This document shows positions 33,785 to 48,273 of a DNA stretch of 64,000 bases, piece after piece. The position numbers and the translations under genes are program-made. The stretch lies in the NCBI RefSeq assembly GCF_019649055.1, contig NW_026570238.1, forward strand, positions 186,001 to 250,000, in the 5' to 3' direction. Each line of letters opens with the position of its first letter. Within the stretch, counting starts at the first letter, position 1. The notes beneath the pieces were generated by a model. That model did no database searches, was not told the DNA's origin, and saw only the letters and a list, made by a program, of their open reading frames with translations. This stretch comes from Paramacrobiotus metropolitanus (taxonomy: Eukaryota; Tardigrada; Eutardigrada; Parachela; Macrobiotidae).

Positions 33785-36700
33785 TTATAAAGCCGACGTT
33801 TGATACTGCGAAAGGTCATCGAGTTTTGCACCAGATCTACTGTTGATAATATCCACTCCAGTGGTGATGGTAACACATGAACCCATAGCGTGTCCGTTCC
33901 TTTCCTTATTGCCCATCGAATCCCCGTCTAAATCCGAATAGGGAACGCCAAAAAGCAACTTTTCTCGGTATTTTCGAGGGAGAAAGAAGGCAAATTTGTA
34001 GAAAAGTGGGTACATTAAGCGAGGATCCATATGCTTCCCGTGAGAACGACCTGAAACAATATTAAGGGGATACGTGCGTGGTCGGTCTTATCTTGCATAA
34101 TTACATGGACGTAGGAACTCACCGGTTAGGAAACTGACAATAAGCCCAGTAACAATTACAACGCTGCAACCAAACGGCCCATACCTAAACACCAAATTTT
34201 CAATTAACCGCATAACAACTCTTTTCAGAGGAAGTTCAAAACCAGATTTACCATAAATAGGACATTTCATAAACATCTAGTATGTTGGCACTGAAAAGTT
34301 AAAAGTCCACAAGTTTTCACTGACAAGTAACTGGGATTACATTTTTAAAAAAGAAAGCAGAAACTTGTTTCCATACTTATTTTCATATGGATCGATTATC
34401 GCTGGATACGGTCTAACTGCAGGACACGCTACGGTATCATTTATCCGGCCTCGAACGGGCTGTACATGCATCGGACCGGTAATTTTAGCTCCTAGTCCTA
34501 TCCAGATAGTCAGGACCAAGCCGGTCGTGAAGCCAGCCAAAGCTCCCTGAAATTACAAGAGTTTTTACTTCTTATAACTTTTTAAAACGATAATAATAAT
34601 ACAGTACTAAGTAGCATACGTTTTTATTGGACCAAGGAAAAAACATTCCAAGCGCAAAAACACCCAACAACGGTCCGCTGATCATTCCAAACAACGCATA
34701 GGCAAACTGTTGCAAAAGGTCATATATCGTCAAATCAACAAACGCTCACTTTTCGCAGCTGTACCTCTAAGACTTGCCCCAACTGTTCCACAATAAAGGC
34801 ACAGGCAATGCTCACAAGCCCAAAGGAAACCGCTGAAAAGGAAATACGACATATTATACACGCTAAGCATTTTCAATTAATTATGTACGTAGATACCACA
34901 TTTTGCGCACTGCATCTTACCGGCAATTTTGGATATAACAGCTTGTGTATGTGCTGTCATATTCGGACGCATTAAGCGGCAGCAATCTTCGAGAAAATTG
35001 GCTGCTAAAGAGCTCACACCAGAACTTATAGTGCTGCAAAAAGATTCTACATTTAAACGGAAAGGTGGAGTCCTTTTTAATTTGTTTGTAATTGTTCTTA
35101 CCTTAACGAGCCACTAAATACGCCCACTACGAACAGCCCCGTTACTCCTGGTAAATGTCCTAATGTTTCCAGGGCAAACATTGGCAATATTTGATCGGGT
35201 GCGGAAATAAGTCCTTGCCAAAGCGGGTCACAGTTCTGATAATATACATACAACGCTAGACCAGTCCTGTAAAATACCCCCTTCGCTAAAATCCCGTTAT
35301 CTCAGTTGTCAAAAAATAGCATAACGCAGAGTACCATTTACCATGTAGTGGTTGTAAGCATAACCACAAAACCTGGCAGTCCAATCCACAGACAGTTTTG
35401 AGCTGCATAATAACAATCAAGACTGATCAACTAGAAGCTGTTCAAATTTATTAGAAGGTGAAATTGTGCGTTAAACTTTCTTCCAAGATTTTAATTTCTG
35501 TACCTTGTCGTAACGTGGGAATACTTAGGTAGCGTTGGATTTGAGTCTGAAATTAATTACACGCTGTTTTTGTTCAAATGTCACTCCCCTTTACAGGGCT
35601 CACGGCGACTTTGCTGTCCATTAGCAGTTACCGCAACTATGGCATATGCAGTTTAATATTAGCAGATCTACCTGGTTGACACCATACACAGACGTCCAGA
35701 AGAAAATCCCTCCGATCACAACAGACCATACTGTATGTCTTTGTTTGGGATCCGGCGAAAAACTACATGAAGTAGGGAAAAAATAAAACTGACAAAAATC
35801 TGATGAGAAATTTTAAAATTGTGACTCACTTATAGAGATCATATAATCGTCCAGATTCTTTAGCGACCAGCGCCACATTGGTGATGCCACCGGCATAGTG
35901 CACCGCTACGGCCAACGCTGTGATAGATCCTCCAAACATGAGAACCAGCTGCATAGTGTCCGTCCAGACAACAGCCTTCACCCCGCCCTGTCAAACCGCG
36001 ATCAAGGTCAAGTCATAAGCTCACTGTCAGAAACGGAGCCATAATCACTTCCGAATACACAAACTGATTGACCCCATGCAATTAACTCACCATGGCGGTA
36101 TAAAACGTGCAAATAGATCCCACGATAAGGATGCATACCCATGTGGGGATCCGAGTAACTGCGTAAGCACGAACGTTTTACAATGTGGACATTCAACACA
36201 CGATAAGACGGCAAGTGTGTTATTGCAAACAAAACTGTTTAAACACATTCTACCGTTCCGACGATTATGTAATATCCGACTGCTGATGTTTCATGTACCT
36301 GCACTGAGAGCTATGGCTGGTCCGTACAGGACCACGGCAAGATAAACCATCTATAAATAACGAATAAACGTTATTCTGCCAAGCCCCGAACTGTGCACAA
36401 TAGTGAGTGCTAGAACCGGCAGCGCGCAGATTTACCATGTTGACGCAGAAGAGAACGAACGCATACACACGTAAAGGTCGCGAAAACCGCTTCTCCAGGT
36501 ACTATGAAAAGGATGCAGATTGTGCAGTTAGCAATGTTTAATTTTATATAGCGATGTCCCGGAGCTGTACGATTGCACCTTGTTACCTCAAAAGCTGATA
36601 CATATCCGAGGTTATAAAAAATCGGCATATATATCCAAACCACCATCGGAATAACAAAGCAAAATGAGAGAGCAATGTACCAATATCCGGCACCGTTCAT

Positions 36701-37135
36701 ATATACCTAAAAAACCATTTAACTTTATTAAGGCTACGCACAAGGGAACACTCACATTACTTCAGCAGGAATCCCCAGCAACGTCACCGAAGACAAGAAG
36801 CTGGCGAGAAGTGACATCGCAACCGGAAAAGTTTGCATTTTCCTGTCACCGAGTAAAAACTCTCCAGCGGTTTTCTGTTTTCCTCCGGTGCAGGCATAAT
36901 ATATACCAATGGCACCGGATGCTGCCAACATCAGAGCCAATACCTAAAAAGACAATTTGGAACTTGGAACAACTACATAATTTTAATAAATTAATGAGTA
37001 CCCAATATAATACTAATGGAATTATTTAGTCAGTCAGTTTCACATACGAGTTCCAATAGTCCTGTAGCTTACCAGGTAATCAGCCCAGTGAAAAGTGGGA
37101 ATTTCGTCCCAGCTGGTAATTGGAGTCCTCGCCAT
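33785..37135 (-). CDS. SLC5-family sodium/solute symporter (monocarboxylate/multivitamin type)
   Basis: A plasma-membrane, sodium-coupled transporter of the SLC5 (SSSF) family. About 18 exons join in phase from the ATG at 37135 ([20 protein letters not shown]) to the stop at 33785. Diagnostic stretches are [20 protein letters not shown] and [15 protein letters not shown] in TM1-2, [13 protein letters not shown] in the middle, [19 protein letters not shown] and [17 protein letters not shown] (the family RY motif), [20 protein letters not shown], and [19 protein letters not shown]. These match the SLC5A8/A12 (SMCT) and SLC5A6 (SMVT) branch rather than sugar transporters. A C-terminal tail of about 80 residues with many Lys, Arg and Ser is cytoplasmic. 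The exact substrate (lactate, short-chain fatty acids, iodide, biotin) cannot be decided from sequence. Confidence 0.9.
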
Positions 37136-38318
37136 CTTTCACCAATGTTGTAAGGAATGATAAAATGTTTTTGGAAGAAGTCATCGGCATTTTGGTAAAT
37201 TGAGTATTGTTGCATGAACATTCTTTTGTTTAATGAGTGTACGGTAACAGCACGGCAGCCAATGACGGCAATACTCGACTCGAGTTGATGCCGCTCTTAT
37301 CTTTGTAGTCAGCGACTGACAGTGATTATTACCAACATTTGGATAAGTAAACAACAAAACTTATCGTTGGCATTCACAATCAGAACTGTTAATCGATGTC
37401 GCACGCTGAGCGAGGTTACCGGAAAGGCCTAGGATAGAAAATCAGAGTTCGATGTCGTTATAATCAGTCGAAGGAAAACAGATAACACTAACCCAAACCG
37501 ATAAGCTTCTGGAAGGTCAACCAATTTTTAGCGTGAAAAAGGATACAAAAGATAAATCATTGATGAAAAAATTATTTCAATATCTGAGATTCACAGTCCG
37601 TATGAACACAATTATATTATCGACTTGTACGAGTACTCTTTAAGGGCACGGCTCTAATAATAAGGTTCACCAATACGACGGTGAATACGGCAGTGGTATT
37701 CACCAATGAATTTATACGGGAGCTTAGGTCTACAATAACTACTAATTAGTTTCTTTAAAACTGGTTTAAACAGAATTAATGTGTCAAGATACTGAAAAGC
37801 GGCTGCTAAGACACGGCACATTCCATTATGACTGCACTGCCCACTCTGCGGACTTGTAGTACCGTAGAACTGCAACCGCATGGGTCCGACAGAATGAATT
37901 CGGCATGATTCAGTACGGTGAAAAAAATTAATGTAGTTCCTCTGGGAACCGAAGCTTTCAATAAGTTTTATCACAGTGTTTTACGCGTCGCGCTGAGGTA
38001 GTAGCGCTTTGGATTTACTGCTTTAGCAGTACAGTACCAGCGGTTTAATGCAAAAGACACGGGAGTTTTCGTCACCACCTGTTACGACCATTAAACGCCA
38101 GTTTAAATGACGGCTGAGATTCTACTGAAAGGCATACAATCAATCTAAAAGCAGAGCGTAAAGCGACTTTTAATAAAACTGCCGTGAGAGGTTGAAAACG
38201 ATATTTTGTAACGTTTGTCTATCAGCAGTGAGAAAACAGTACCAATATGAAACGCGCTTGTTTCCAAAAACAGCAACTCCTGATTGTACCGTAGGTAATG
38301 TGTGCAGCTTCCCTGCAG
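37136..38318. other. Intergenic between two minus-strand genes
   Basis: About 1.2 kb containing the presumed SLC5 promoter and IFT140 3' UTR. A small imperfect inverted repeat (GGTTCACCAATACGACGGTGAATAC...GTGGTATTCACCAATGAA) occurs at about 37662-37709. No gene is recognised. Confidence 0.5.
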
Positions 38319-41300
38319 TCACAGTTGGGTCACTTTATCGATAATACTTTGATCCAGAAAGTCCGCAAGGCTTTGACTTGCTGGGCAGCTGTCCATCAGC
38401 CGCTGTAAATACTTTCGACTCTGTGAGACAAAAAAATAATAAGCGATGCAAAAATACGAATTAAACGCCGGTGACTAATTAAAAATACCTTAGCAAAAGA
38501 CTGCTCTTTCAAAGTCATTCGTATTAAGAAAGCAAAAACATGTCCGGTGCGCACTCCTGAATCCCATTTAGTGTGTTTCAAAAGCTCTTCTGCGGCAGCA
38601 ACTGCACCGGGAGCATTACTTTCTGCCTCGCTGCAAAAATACATTGTATTGCCGATAATAACCATATGCCCTACTAATCAGTTTTTGTCAATCATACTGT
38701 CGAACATCAAGGTAGTAATCCACCACTTTTTTCTTAATTTCCACCTCCTCTTTTGCTCTATCCAATTCAGCACTATTATCTCTTGTTGGATTAACAGATT
38801 TCATTACATCCAAGCTTTTTCCAAATGCTTCGGAAGCGGTGTCATATTGGTCGGATTCGCACGCCGTCTGCAAAGGTCATATTGTTATACAATAAATGAA
38901 GCATGAGTTCGGCACGTGTAGTGCAAACAGTTGTTTTATTATTATGACTTCGAAAATACTGACAAACACAACTTATCATTAATAACAGCGAAATTTTCTT
39001 GGTTAGTCTAAACGAAAAGAGAGACCTGTCAGTCATTACCTCTCCCCAGGAATCATAGAAACTGGCCAAGTACAGATGCGCACCAGCCCGCTTGTATGCC
39101 AATACAATGGCGTCAAAAATCTCCCGTTTCTGGTGCCACGGATGAGCCTGAAGGTTATTACCGGCAACAGTAAGAGCAGTCGGATCTCGTATGATACGAA
39201 TATATCGTGTGATCGCGTCGGTATCCCCGGTTTTTGCTATGGCGTTCATCGCAGCTTCCGGTCGGCCAATTTCTATCAGCATCCGCGCCGCATCGTGATA
39301 CAATCCTTGCTCCAAGCATTTTCCCGCTAATTTTTCTGTAACAACCACGCGTTGGGATGCATCCATTTTAGATTCCGCAATGTGTTCCAGGATTGTCGAG
39401 ATAAATCGTTCGTCAAACGTCATTTGATAGCGAATGGAAAGATCAACAGCTTCGTTCACCTAAACGAATTGCACGAAGTGTAATTTGGCAGCTGAAACGT
39501 GTTAAATTACGAAATACAGAATTACTTTTCTGGCTCGAAGTAGAACTTGTACAGCGCGATCCACCTGGTTATTCCCAGCGAAATATTCCACGCATCGTTC
39601 GATTAACTTAGGATCGGTATGCTCGGTAATATCTTCGCTAATGGTTTCGATGTTCGTGTAATAGCCTTGTTCGAATGCTAAATCACTGGCCTGGCTCAGA
39701 TATCCAGCCTAAATAGTACAGGTTGCAAAATTCTGCATTATCTTTCGGTATTTCATTGCAAAAAAAACGTCAGGCGCTTTCTGCAAATACCTTGTGATAG
39801 AGACTGATAGCTTTATCAGTGTATCCCCTGCGTTCCAGATATTTCGCCGCTACCACCATGCCTGGTTTGTCACCTTTTAACGCAATCGGCATAATTTGAT
39901 CGTCCAGTTCGTATTGCTGGAAATAAAGAAACGGGTCACGACCATCGTTAATTAATTGGACCTATGAACGCGTTAAGACTAGTTCGAAAACCATCAAGGC
40001 ATACCATGCAGATCCTTATGGCACTGGAATACGCTTCGGATAGTAGATACATCTCAATGATTAACTGCGGATCCACTTCGTCCTCTACTTCAAGCGTGTG
40101 CGCCAACTGAAACGCTCCGGCGGAGTTTTTAGATGATCTAACCAAATCAATGGCGGCGTCGATCTGGTCCGTCTGTGTCAACATTCGCACGATGGATTTA
40201 ATGTCACCGGCTTTTCGGCAGTATTCCATAGCGTCCACCGGCTGATTCTGTGACTCCAGCAACTGAGCATACCAAGTGATGATTTTCCTAATATTTTCCG
40301 AAAAAGTGGATTCTGAAAAATTTCGGAAAACTTCGCCACGTCCTTTCGCTTAGGCATACCGGTTTGGTTGCTTCTCGATGTAGTTTTCCAAGTCATTTGG
40401 CTTCATCCGTAACATCAACCTGGGCACGTCAAAGGCTTCGCAGTTGGCTTCCACTAACCTTCAATGACCAACATTTTTTAAGTGGAAATAAAACAAGGTT
40501 CACACAGAAATGGAAACAAGTAACCGGAAATCTAAGTTTGAAAATTTACTAAATCACACGAATTTAAATCAAGAAAAGAATTTTGTAAATCAAGGACAAC
40601 TGGCAACAGTGTCGGCAGAAAGAAAAAAACAAATGTTGATTTCATTCCAGTTACAGGCACAGATGTACTGCACCTGCTAAAAAGTCCAGAAATATAGATA
40701 TAAATTAAAAAAGGTGCAATGCGGTAGCTGACTGTAACTTAAGCGAACCTTGTTATGGCTGCATCAACTTCGCCAAACTGGACATCATCCCGTGCCATAT
40801 TATGGAGAACAGCTCGACGCCGAAGCCGATCAATGGTCGACAAGGACAGATTGTCCATCACCTTACTCCAATCACCACTGGCTAGGCGATATTGCTGAAT
40901 TAAGTCTGGTCTTCCCTTTCGTTGAAACATGGTTTCCGCCTCTTCCTACAATTTAACTGACTTGATTAATTTAAAACACACTGCAGATGCTGTGCAACCA
41001 TATGTATGTATACGCGAACTGCGAAGACTTACCGGAAGTTGCAGCATTAATGCCAGTCGGCCAAGTTGGAGGTCAGGGTCAGCATTATCTTTGGCAAAAT
41101 GCCGTAGATCCTCAAGTAAATCCACGCGTCCCAACTTGCCGAGACAGACTTTCGCGTAGTCCAACTTTCCCAGACGAACACACAACCGAGCCAAGTGATG
41201 CCAAACCATCACACTATATAGAGTTCCAAATTTACATTTTTCGTAAAGGCATTTTACAATATACTCTACAGTACAGCTCACAGCGGTCTTACTTTTTTAC

Positions 41301-44300
41301 GGATTTAGCTGCACTTAAGGCTTCGGAAATTTTACCCAAACAGGAATAATAGCTAAAATCCAACACAATCTTCAAATCGTCGACATTCTCCGGCTGAAAT
41401 CCCGAGTAATCCGGTAAAAATCGCCGAGTAATCGCTAATTTGCCGGGATCCGTAGTCTGCAATCGTGTGTATACCGGTGTGACATATAAACTGCATAGCA
41501 ATCGGGGGCTGTTCATAAAGACTTACGGGATTGGTGTACAAATACACAAACGGGATCTGACAGCCTAACATTAGAACTTGTCCTGGATCCTCTAAAGTCA
41601 TAATGGAATTTAGTAGCAGTCCTTTCTCGGATGTAGAAAAAAATGTTGCAATGACAGTGTGAATCTGCAAAATCAATCAAATCTGTACAACAGATACTTC
41701 ATCTGCTCGTAATTCAAGGAGACGACAACTTCTATAAGTTTTCTAACACATACTGTTTTTTCATACCTTTTCATTTCCGGATTTTATGTCCTTTGATTCC
41801 ATGCATGCACACAACATGCGCGGATCATCGCCTTGCCATTCAATGGATAACGGACGGGCGTTATTAATAGTACATCTACAAAGAAACTTCGAAAATAAAC
41901 TGGCTTTTAATGTAGATTTACAGCAAGTGTACAGCCGATGAGGCAGAAAAGCACAAATTTGCAGTAAATTTTGGACAAGTTGTTTTTGTATCATGAAGAG
42001 AATAAAATTCTCCCTGCTCACAATGATATTTTGGACGTCACAGATTTTTCGGCAGGATCAATCGATGGTGAGCACTCATAGTGAAGGACGACATTGCGTT
42101 CCGTATTCCACAAATACACACACGTATCCCGCATTTTGTCCAGCTGCAAATGGGTTGTGGATCAACACATACACTTGCAGAACATCATGAAATATGAACT
42201 ACAAGCATACAATCTCCGGTGAATAAATACAACAAAATAAGAAAGTCACTTATACCCACCTTTTGTACGAGAAATCCAACGAAACTAGCGTCCGAATTGA
42301 TGTTGATCATCGAAAATTCTCCAAAAAGCGGAACACTGTCTCGGATCAGTTTAGATTTCGTCCAGTGTTTGGTGTCCACTTTGGATAGATTCCATAATTT
42401 CAAATATCCACCGGATGTGGCAACAGCGCACATGCTATTTCGCACTGAGAGCAACTGCAAATCTCCTTCCACTGACTGCACGCGTAACTCAAATTTCGTT
42501 ATCCCCTACAAGAACTCTTAATTTATGAACGTATTATGCGTGATCTAGAACTACACAGTAGATAAATGTTGCACTGCCGTAGGTAAATTTGAAAATATAC
42601 TGTAAATCTCTAAACTAGCTTAATGTTTCTTAAAGTTTCACCTGCATGCTTAAAATACTAAGCGTGTCGCTCGTAATAGCCACAGCGTTGCTGCCGTGCA
42701 CCGCCATCGCCAAGTATTTCTTCTCAAATGATCCCATTTCCGTCAGCTTGAAGCCTTGCTCCTCTGTCTCACTGGATATCTGGTACAGAATCGCTTTACT
42801 CTCTCCCCACACCACCACAGTCTTTTCACCAACAATAAGGCCATCCACCGCAAAGGTGACCTTTTCGTTGGCTGCCCGCTGGGAAGTGGTGTTGGCTAGG
42901 AAGAATGCATCAGCCGCTGACTGTACAGCCACAAAGGGATACAGAAACGAATAGGCCAGTGGGCGCTGCTGCAGGATGTAGGCATGTTTGGCACTGATGG
43001 CCGCAAAAGCGGAAGTGCCTGCACTACTGGTGAAAGTGCGCACTTCCGCTGTCAGTTTCAGGTAGCCCAAGGGGAAAAATCCGTATCGAAACGTCTGGTT
43101 GTCGGGGGCATTCGGGTGCATCTGCCAGAACAGCACGCTGCCGATGTTTGTAGCGCCCGCCAATGTCCCTAAAATTCAAAATATTTTGCATTAGTGAACG
43201 TACCAATCACAGGTTACTAGTTTGCATGACCATATTTTAAGGTGGCATAACATTAATTCGGCCTTCGAATTAATTACAAGAACAGATGTTTAAATTAATA
43301 CGAAGTAATAATTATAGCCCTTTCAATTATGTTTCATTTAAGTATTTCAAAAATTAATTTGTTTTGAGGCCGCACATACCGGAAAAGGAATTATAAGCCA
43401 CGGATCGGACGAGTTCGGTCGTGTCCGATTTGCACAGCTGAGTGGTTGCCAGCTGAAAACTCTCGCCTTTGCTGACATCCCAGATATTAATGACATCCTC
43501 CACGGATGCAACAGCCAGAAGATCAATTCCCAACCAACACACCGAAGACAGTGGACTTTTTCCTGTTAGCGAAATCTAACGCAACCAATGATGGGTCAAA
43601 TTAATTTGCAACACTGCAGACTGCTGACGAGATGCTTGCCGTAAGTTTTTCCTCCAGTGCAAAAGTTGACGAAATGCTGTAGCGTATCACACGGTTGGCA
43701 GCGGTAATCACCACCGCTGTTCGACTGCGACTGCCAACCACTTCGAAACATTTCATGGAAATCACTGCATCTCCTAGCTGTATGACTTCCGTAACTGTTG
43801 GCCAATCGGTGACGCTGTATAAACCTCCTATAAACATAACAAGTTAATCTACAAATATACAAATGTGTGAAGATGGTAAAATCGATTTCACATTAAAACG
43901 GATCATAGTTTTTTGGTAGTCCAACGCAGCAAAGTAAATCAAACGCATACGCATCTGTCGAATTTTTTTACTAACCGGCACTGCAGCTTTTGGGATGCAC
44001 ACGCAACAAAACAAAATGAATTACTTTTAGACAGCTACGCTGTGAGCTACGCTTCAACAGAGCGAATGCGCACGCAAAAGCCATTTTTCAAACCTTGATT
44101 TCCTCCGACAAGAACATCGAGATTGGATGAGGTCTGCATGCCCAGCGATCCAACCGTGTTGTCAAAAGATTTCCTGGATCGCGAGTAAGTCAGCAGTCGC
44201 TCCATGAAAACGATACAGGAAATACTTTGCGGGGAATCGGCTGTATACGATGGCTTAGGCAGGAATAAGCCATTGCTTCCGGCCATCCAACCAAAAATTC

Positions 44301-44975
44301 GATTATTCTAAGTAACAGTTAAAATGAAAAATAACTGCGCGTTCGAAATAATCTGGATCCCAACACTAAAATTTGTTATAGGAAAGCTGTGTAGAAAGAC
44401 CTTAAAGTTTGTCATTTTATTGAATTTTGAGAAGGTAAAAGGTCAAAACTGGAAATGCGCGTAAGCACTAAGCACAATGTGTAATCGCGCCGTGTACAAT
44501 ACGTGTATAATTCAAGAAAGTAAGAGCAAAATACGTTACTTACCTTATTGACAGCAACGCAAAAGTTTCCAGACGCATTCCATAGTACAGTTGTTACTGC
44601 GCTGTTACTGACAAGATGCTCATGTGCACCTTCGTTTTCGAAATCATACTGGGAAACCATGCCATCTTTCCAGCCAACAACGAGCCAGTTTTTCGTAGGA
44701 TGCCAGGCTAAACATTCTGGAAAGCTGTTGCGATTCCTGGGCTTCGATAGTGCAACGACTGCTCCCTGCAACAAATGTTAACTGTTAGTTTGGAAGTAAC
44801 ACGTATTCTGTTTACTAATTACATTTTCAGTAAAAACCAGCACCGAACCAGTCTGCAGGTTGTCGTTGTAAGAGATGGATGCAATGGTATTTAACGATGA
44901 ATGCCATGATAAGCCGACTGGAAATCCTGACACTTGGTGGGGATAATCTAACTTTTGATCCACAAAAAGCGACAT
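38319..44975 (-). CDS. IFT140: Intraflagellar transport protein 140 (IFT-A subunit)
   Basis: IFT140 is a core IFT-A protein, needed for retrograde transport in cilia and for entry of membrane proteins. The gene has many exons on the minus strand. The start at 44975 gives MSLFVDQKLDYPHQVSGFPV, in place of the orthologous opening, followed by WD repeats: SWHSSLNTIASISYN, CLAWHPTKNWLVVGWKDG, VTTVLWNASGNFCVAVNK and INIWDVSKGESFQL. The second propeller holds GATNIGSVLFWQMHP and VATSGGYLKLWNLSKVD. The C-terminal TPR half holds ARLCVRLGKLDYAKVCLGKL, a stretch specific to IFT140 rather than IFT122, IFT144 or WDR35. Further TPR stretches are TWYAQLLESQNQPVDAMEYC, AKYLERRGYTDKAISLYHK and EKLAGKCLEQGLYHDAARML. 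The protein ends LADFLDQSIIDKVTQL. No disruption was found in the joins I checked. Confidence 0.93.
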
Positions 44976-45769
44976 TGCTGCACCGTGGAAAATGATCTGG
45001 AAGACTCATGTACTTTGCAAAATACTCAAAGCATACTGTCAACCAGATGCTGAATTTTGTCGATACGCTGACTGCTAAACAAACCATTACGATCGATACT
45101 TCTGCACAGGTAGAATCCGCAATCGTGTAGTTCAACCAGTGCGGCATAGGTGGGAATGCCGGAATACAGAGTCATGCAAAACAGGAATACAAGCTATGCA
45201 AAACGGAATACTAGCTATGTAAAATTAGGAAAAACTCATACCGCGAACATAAAAAGAATTTAGCGTTTGCTTTGTACGCTCGATATAATACTTATGCGTA
45301 CGCAGTCGATGGAAACAAATACTGTCTACGGGCGGGCCAGTCTACCTGCCTGCTCCAATTTGTTGATAATAATTTATTTTCGTGATTATAAAAGTCTACC
45401 GAACAAAGTACAGTGTGTTTACAATATTTTACACATTTATTCATCGAATCTTCAAAGGACGAAATACGAAATCATACTGTGAGTAGCATATTGCATGCAG
45501 TAGAGTATTAGTAACGGATGACTGCATACGTCCATTTTCATTCAGTAAAATATAAATGCATTCAGCCAGTACAGTACGATCGTTATTGACCGCAAATATT
45601 TCTGTGCAGAATCTGTTAGGGTTAACAAGAACATAAATTCTGATTACCCATTGCAATATTCATCTGTCCCAAGCATATGACCACGAAATCAAATTCAAGT
45701 GAATGTACTTATTACGTAGTTCTGACAGTTTCCACATATTCCACCCAGAAAATTAGTCATATAGAAAAC
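44976..45769. other. Intergenic between IFT140 and DNAAF10
   Basis: This 794-base stretch should contain the IFT140 promoter and DNAAF10 3' UTR. Short imperfect repeats of the unit GCTATGCAAAACGGAATAC occur at about 45173-45225. No gene is seen. Confidence 0.55.
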
Positions 45770-47868
45770 TCACAGCCGATTCAGTTTGGTAACAATGACG
45801 ATTCTCATGCACTGGTCGAAGCCAGTGGTCACCGCTAGCCCCAGCTTATCAGGACTCCAGTCCAAAGCACTGATTGGCTGACTTCCCAACTTCAGGTCCT
45901 GCATTAGCTGGATGTCGCCAACAACCCCTATTGATTTTCCTTCACTGTCTTCTCGGGTCCGATTGGTCGGATAATTACTGCAAAACCACAAAAAATAAAG
46001 GTCACATATTAGTCGCAAAACAAGTATACAGAGTAGCTGCGCTCCGTGTCTTATCAGCTGCGAAACAGTCACCGGAAAACTTACTATTTCCATAGGCTCA
46101 ATGAACCTTCTCCTCCACACGTCATAAATACGTCACGGTTCTGGGGTAAATGTCGGCAGGCCCAAATCGTCGAGTCATGCGCCTGATAAAAGTAGACAAA
46201 TTAAATTTATCCATACCGATAAGTTGAGGATGGAATGTCATCAGGCATAATAAATGCAATCGTTGGTTTCACACTTGCCTTTAAAGCTTTGCTGGCGAAA
46301 CCATCCTTTTCGTGCTGCGTTCTCATATCATAAACGTGAAATGTTTGCTCCAACTGCGATACATTAGTGGTATTCAAAATGCTGCGATACATTAGTGGTA
46401 TGTTTGCAGTCACGTCAAGTACGGCATCAACAGTACACAAAAGTCAAATCGAACCTACTGTTGTAGCGACGAGCTTGTTCATGTTTATGTCTTTGCGATC
46501 GAATTCCAAGTGACAAACCTAAAAAGTGTACCAAAAGTAAAATATAAGAAACAAGGAAGAAACACACAGTAACCAGCTATTTCGTCATCGCATTTACTCC
46601 GTTCTTGTGGTTGGTCTCCCACCGCACGGACATCGTGCGGAGGTCAAACAGCTTGATGTCGCCATTATCGTAGCCAGCTGCCACGCAGCGCTCCTCCGGA
46701 CTACAAGCATTTCCTGCATCGAAGAAAAAAATTTCTTATTACAAAGCAACCGCTGCAATTCAATGGATTCATAAAAAATCTGCAACGAATATAACCGCAA
46801 TTAGAACAACCAACCACACTGCGTTTAAATAACTAATCACCAACCCGGTCAGGACTATTATCCTCCGCAATTTAGTACACCGCATAAAAGCTGCTAACAA
46901 TAACGCATGCACGAGGTAACAAAATTTAAGACAGTGAGATCTGCCAACGTATAACACTGTCACTGATATGTAACATAATCTTCTTACTGGTGTATACCGA
47001 AGGCCACTGTCCAGCAGTCGCGTAGTGTCTGTCCGTCTCCTTGCGGCCCATTCGGAGCCATCACCGCTACCGGGTCCTTCTTCTGCCGAGTATCCCACAG
47101 TTTTACCAGTCCTGCGAGTAATAATTTCGTTGCAACCAATACAGAAATCCCGAGAATACCGGGAAAAAACCCAAAAAAATACGAATGTGTCTCTTGAACT
47201 TTACTTACCGTCCCGGCTACCAGTTACAATTTCCGGAGCCCCGGCCCCGGAGCTGAGCCCACCCACTCCGTCGATAGCGTTGATAATTTGCGTATGAGCG
47301 TGCAAATGGTACACTGGCATTTCAGGTTTCTCCAGATCCCTGCGGTGTCACAAAAAATTCTTCGAGATTATTTCGCTAAACAGCACACCGTCTGATTTAT
47401 GCATTTATGCAGGCACTTCCTTAATATTTATATCTGTACTTCAACCATGTTAGTACATAATCTGTGCAAGCACGATGACTAAAGCCAGTGTTAGATACCA
47501 CTTATAACAGCACATATCTCACCATACACATAATCGACCATCAAAATCTCCAGTTGCCAAATGTCGCTCGTGCACAGACGATGCTCCAAATGTCCCACAT
47601 TTAAAGCTCTTGGCTTTTTCTACCTAACACAAAGGTAAATATGCCCACGACCTTTCACGTAATCATTCCACAGCAAGTAGCAAAGGTATTTTACCTGAGT
47701 CACATGTTTCACTTCGGAAACGGACATCTGAAAAATGTCAATGCAGCCGGTACCCCGTGGGAAACCACCCAGGACAACGAATCGCGGACTGAACGGTATC
47801 CATTTACAATCGTAGCAGGTATAGTTTAACGACTGATGGTGATGTAAAATTATCTGAGGTTTTTCCAT
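45770..47868 (-). CDS. DNAAF10: Dynein axonemal assembly factor 10 (WDR92/Monad), WD-repeat protein
   Basis: This cytoplasmic WD40 protein acts with R2TP-type co-chaperones to preassemble outer and inner dynein arms. The start ATG at 47868 follows a TTTACAG acceptor, so a noncoding first exon is likely. The chain covers the family's whole length: [188 protein letters not shown] and [17 protein letters not shown], ending VTKLNRL. The C-terminal similarity is very high, so orthology is secure. It is transcribed away from LRRC23. Confidence 0.95.
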
Positions 47869-48273
47869 AGCTGTAAATAAATGCACCTGCGACGGCTTAG
47901 AATATTATGCAAAAACGATCAATACTCAACAATATTTTGATTAAAAAAAATATCCATTTGTCAAAACTGCAGTTTGTAAAGGTCACAATCCAATTTAACG
48001 ATAAAATTAAGTACTATACAGTATACAACTGAGGAAAATCATGAAAACCTGCTGCAGTGACTTACAGCGTAACTGCTGCTCTTAAACCAGGGTGGAGAAA
48101 CAAGACACGAGATCCCTTGCAATAAGTTGCCAGGAGGTGAACCGGAAAATGTCGAAATTCGAACGTGGTAAGTCGCGGCAGCAGAGCGTTTTCTACGACA
48201 GACTGTGTAACTGAATGATCAGTTAAAACTTAACTCTTTAAGCAGTATTTGTATCCGCAATTCCACTACGAAA
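47869..48273. promoter_or_regulatory. Divergent promoter region DNAAF10/LRRC23
   Basis: 405 bases separate the start codons of two oppositely oriented genes that both serve motile axonemes. It must contain both transcription starts. A short ATG frame with a consensus donor (ATG at about 48150, CGTG|GTAAGT) may be a first exon or upstream frame on the LRRC23 side. I could not identify an RFX X-box with confidence. Confidence 0.5.

Noticed and set aside
36410-36700. Long frame reading through an SLC5 intron
   Set aside because: The frame joins two adjacent exons through an open intron; the splice sites at SAFE|GTAACA and TTCATAG|TACCTG restore the family sequence.
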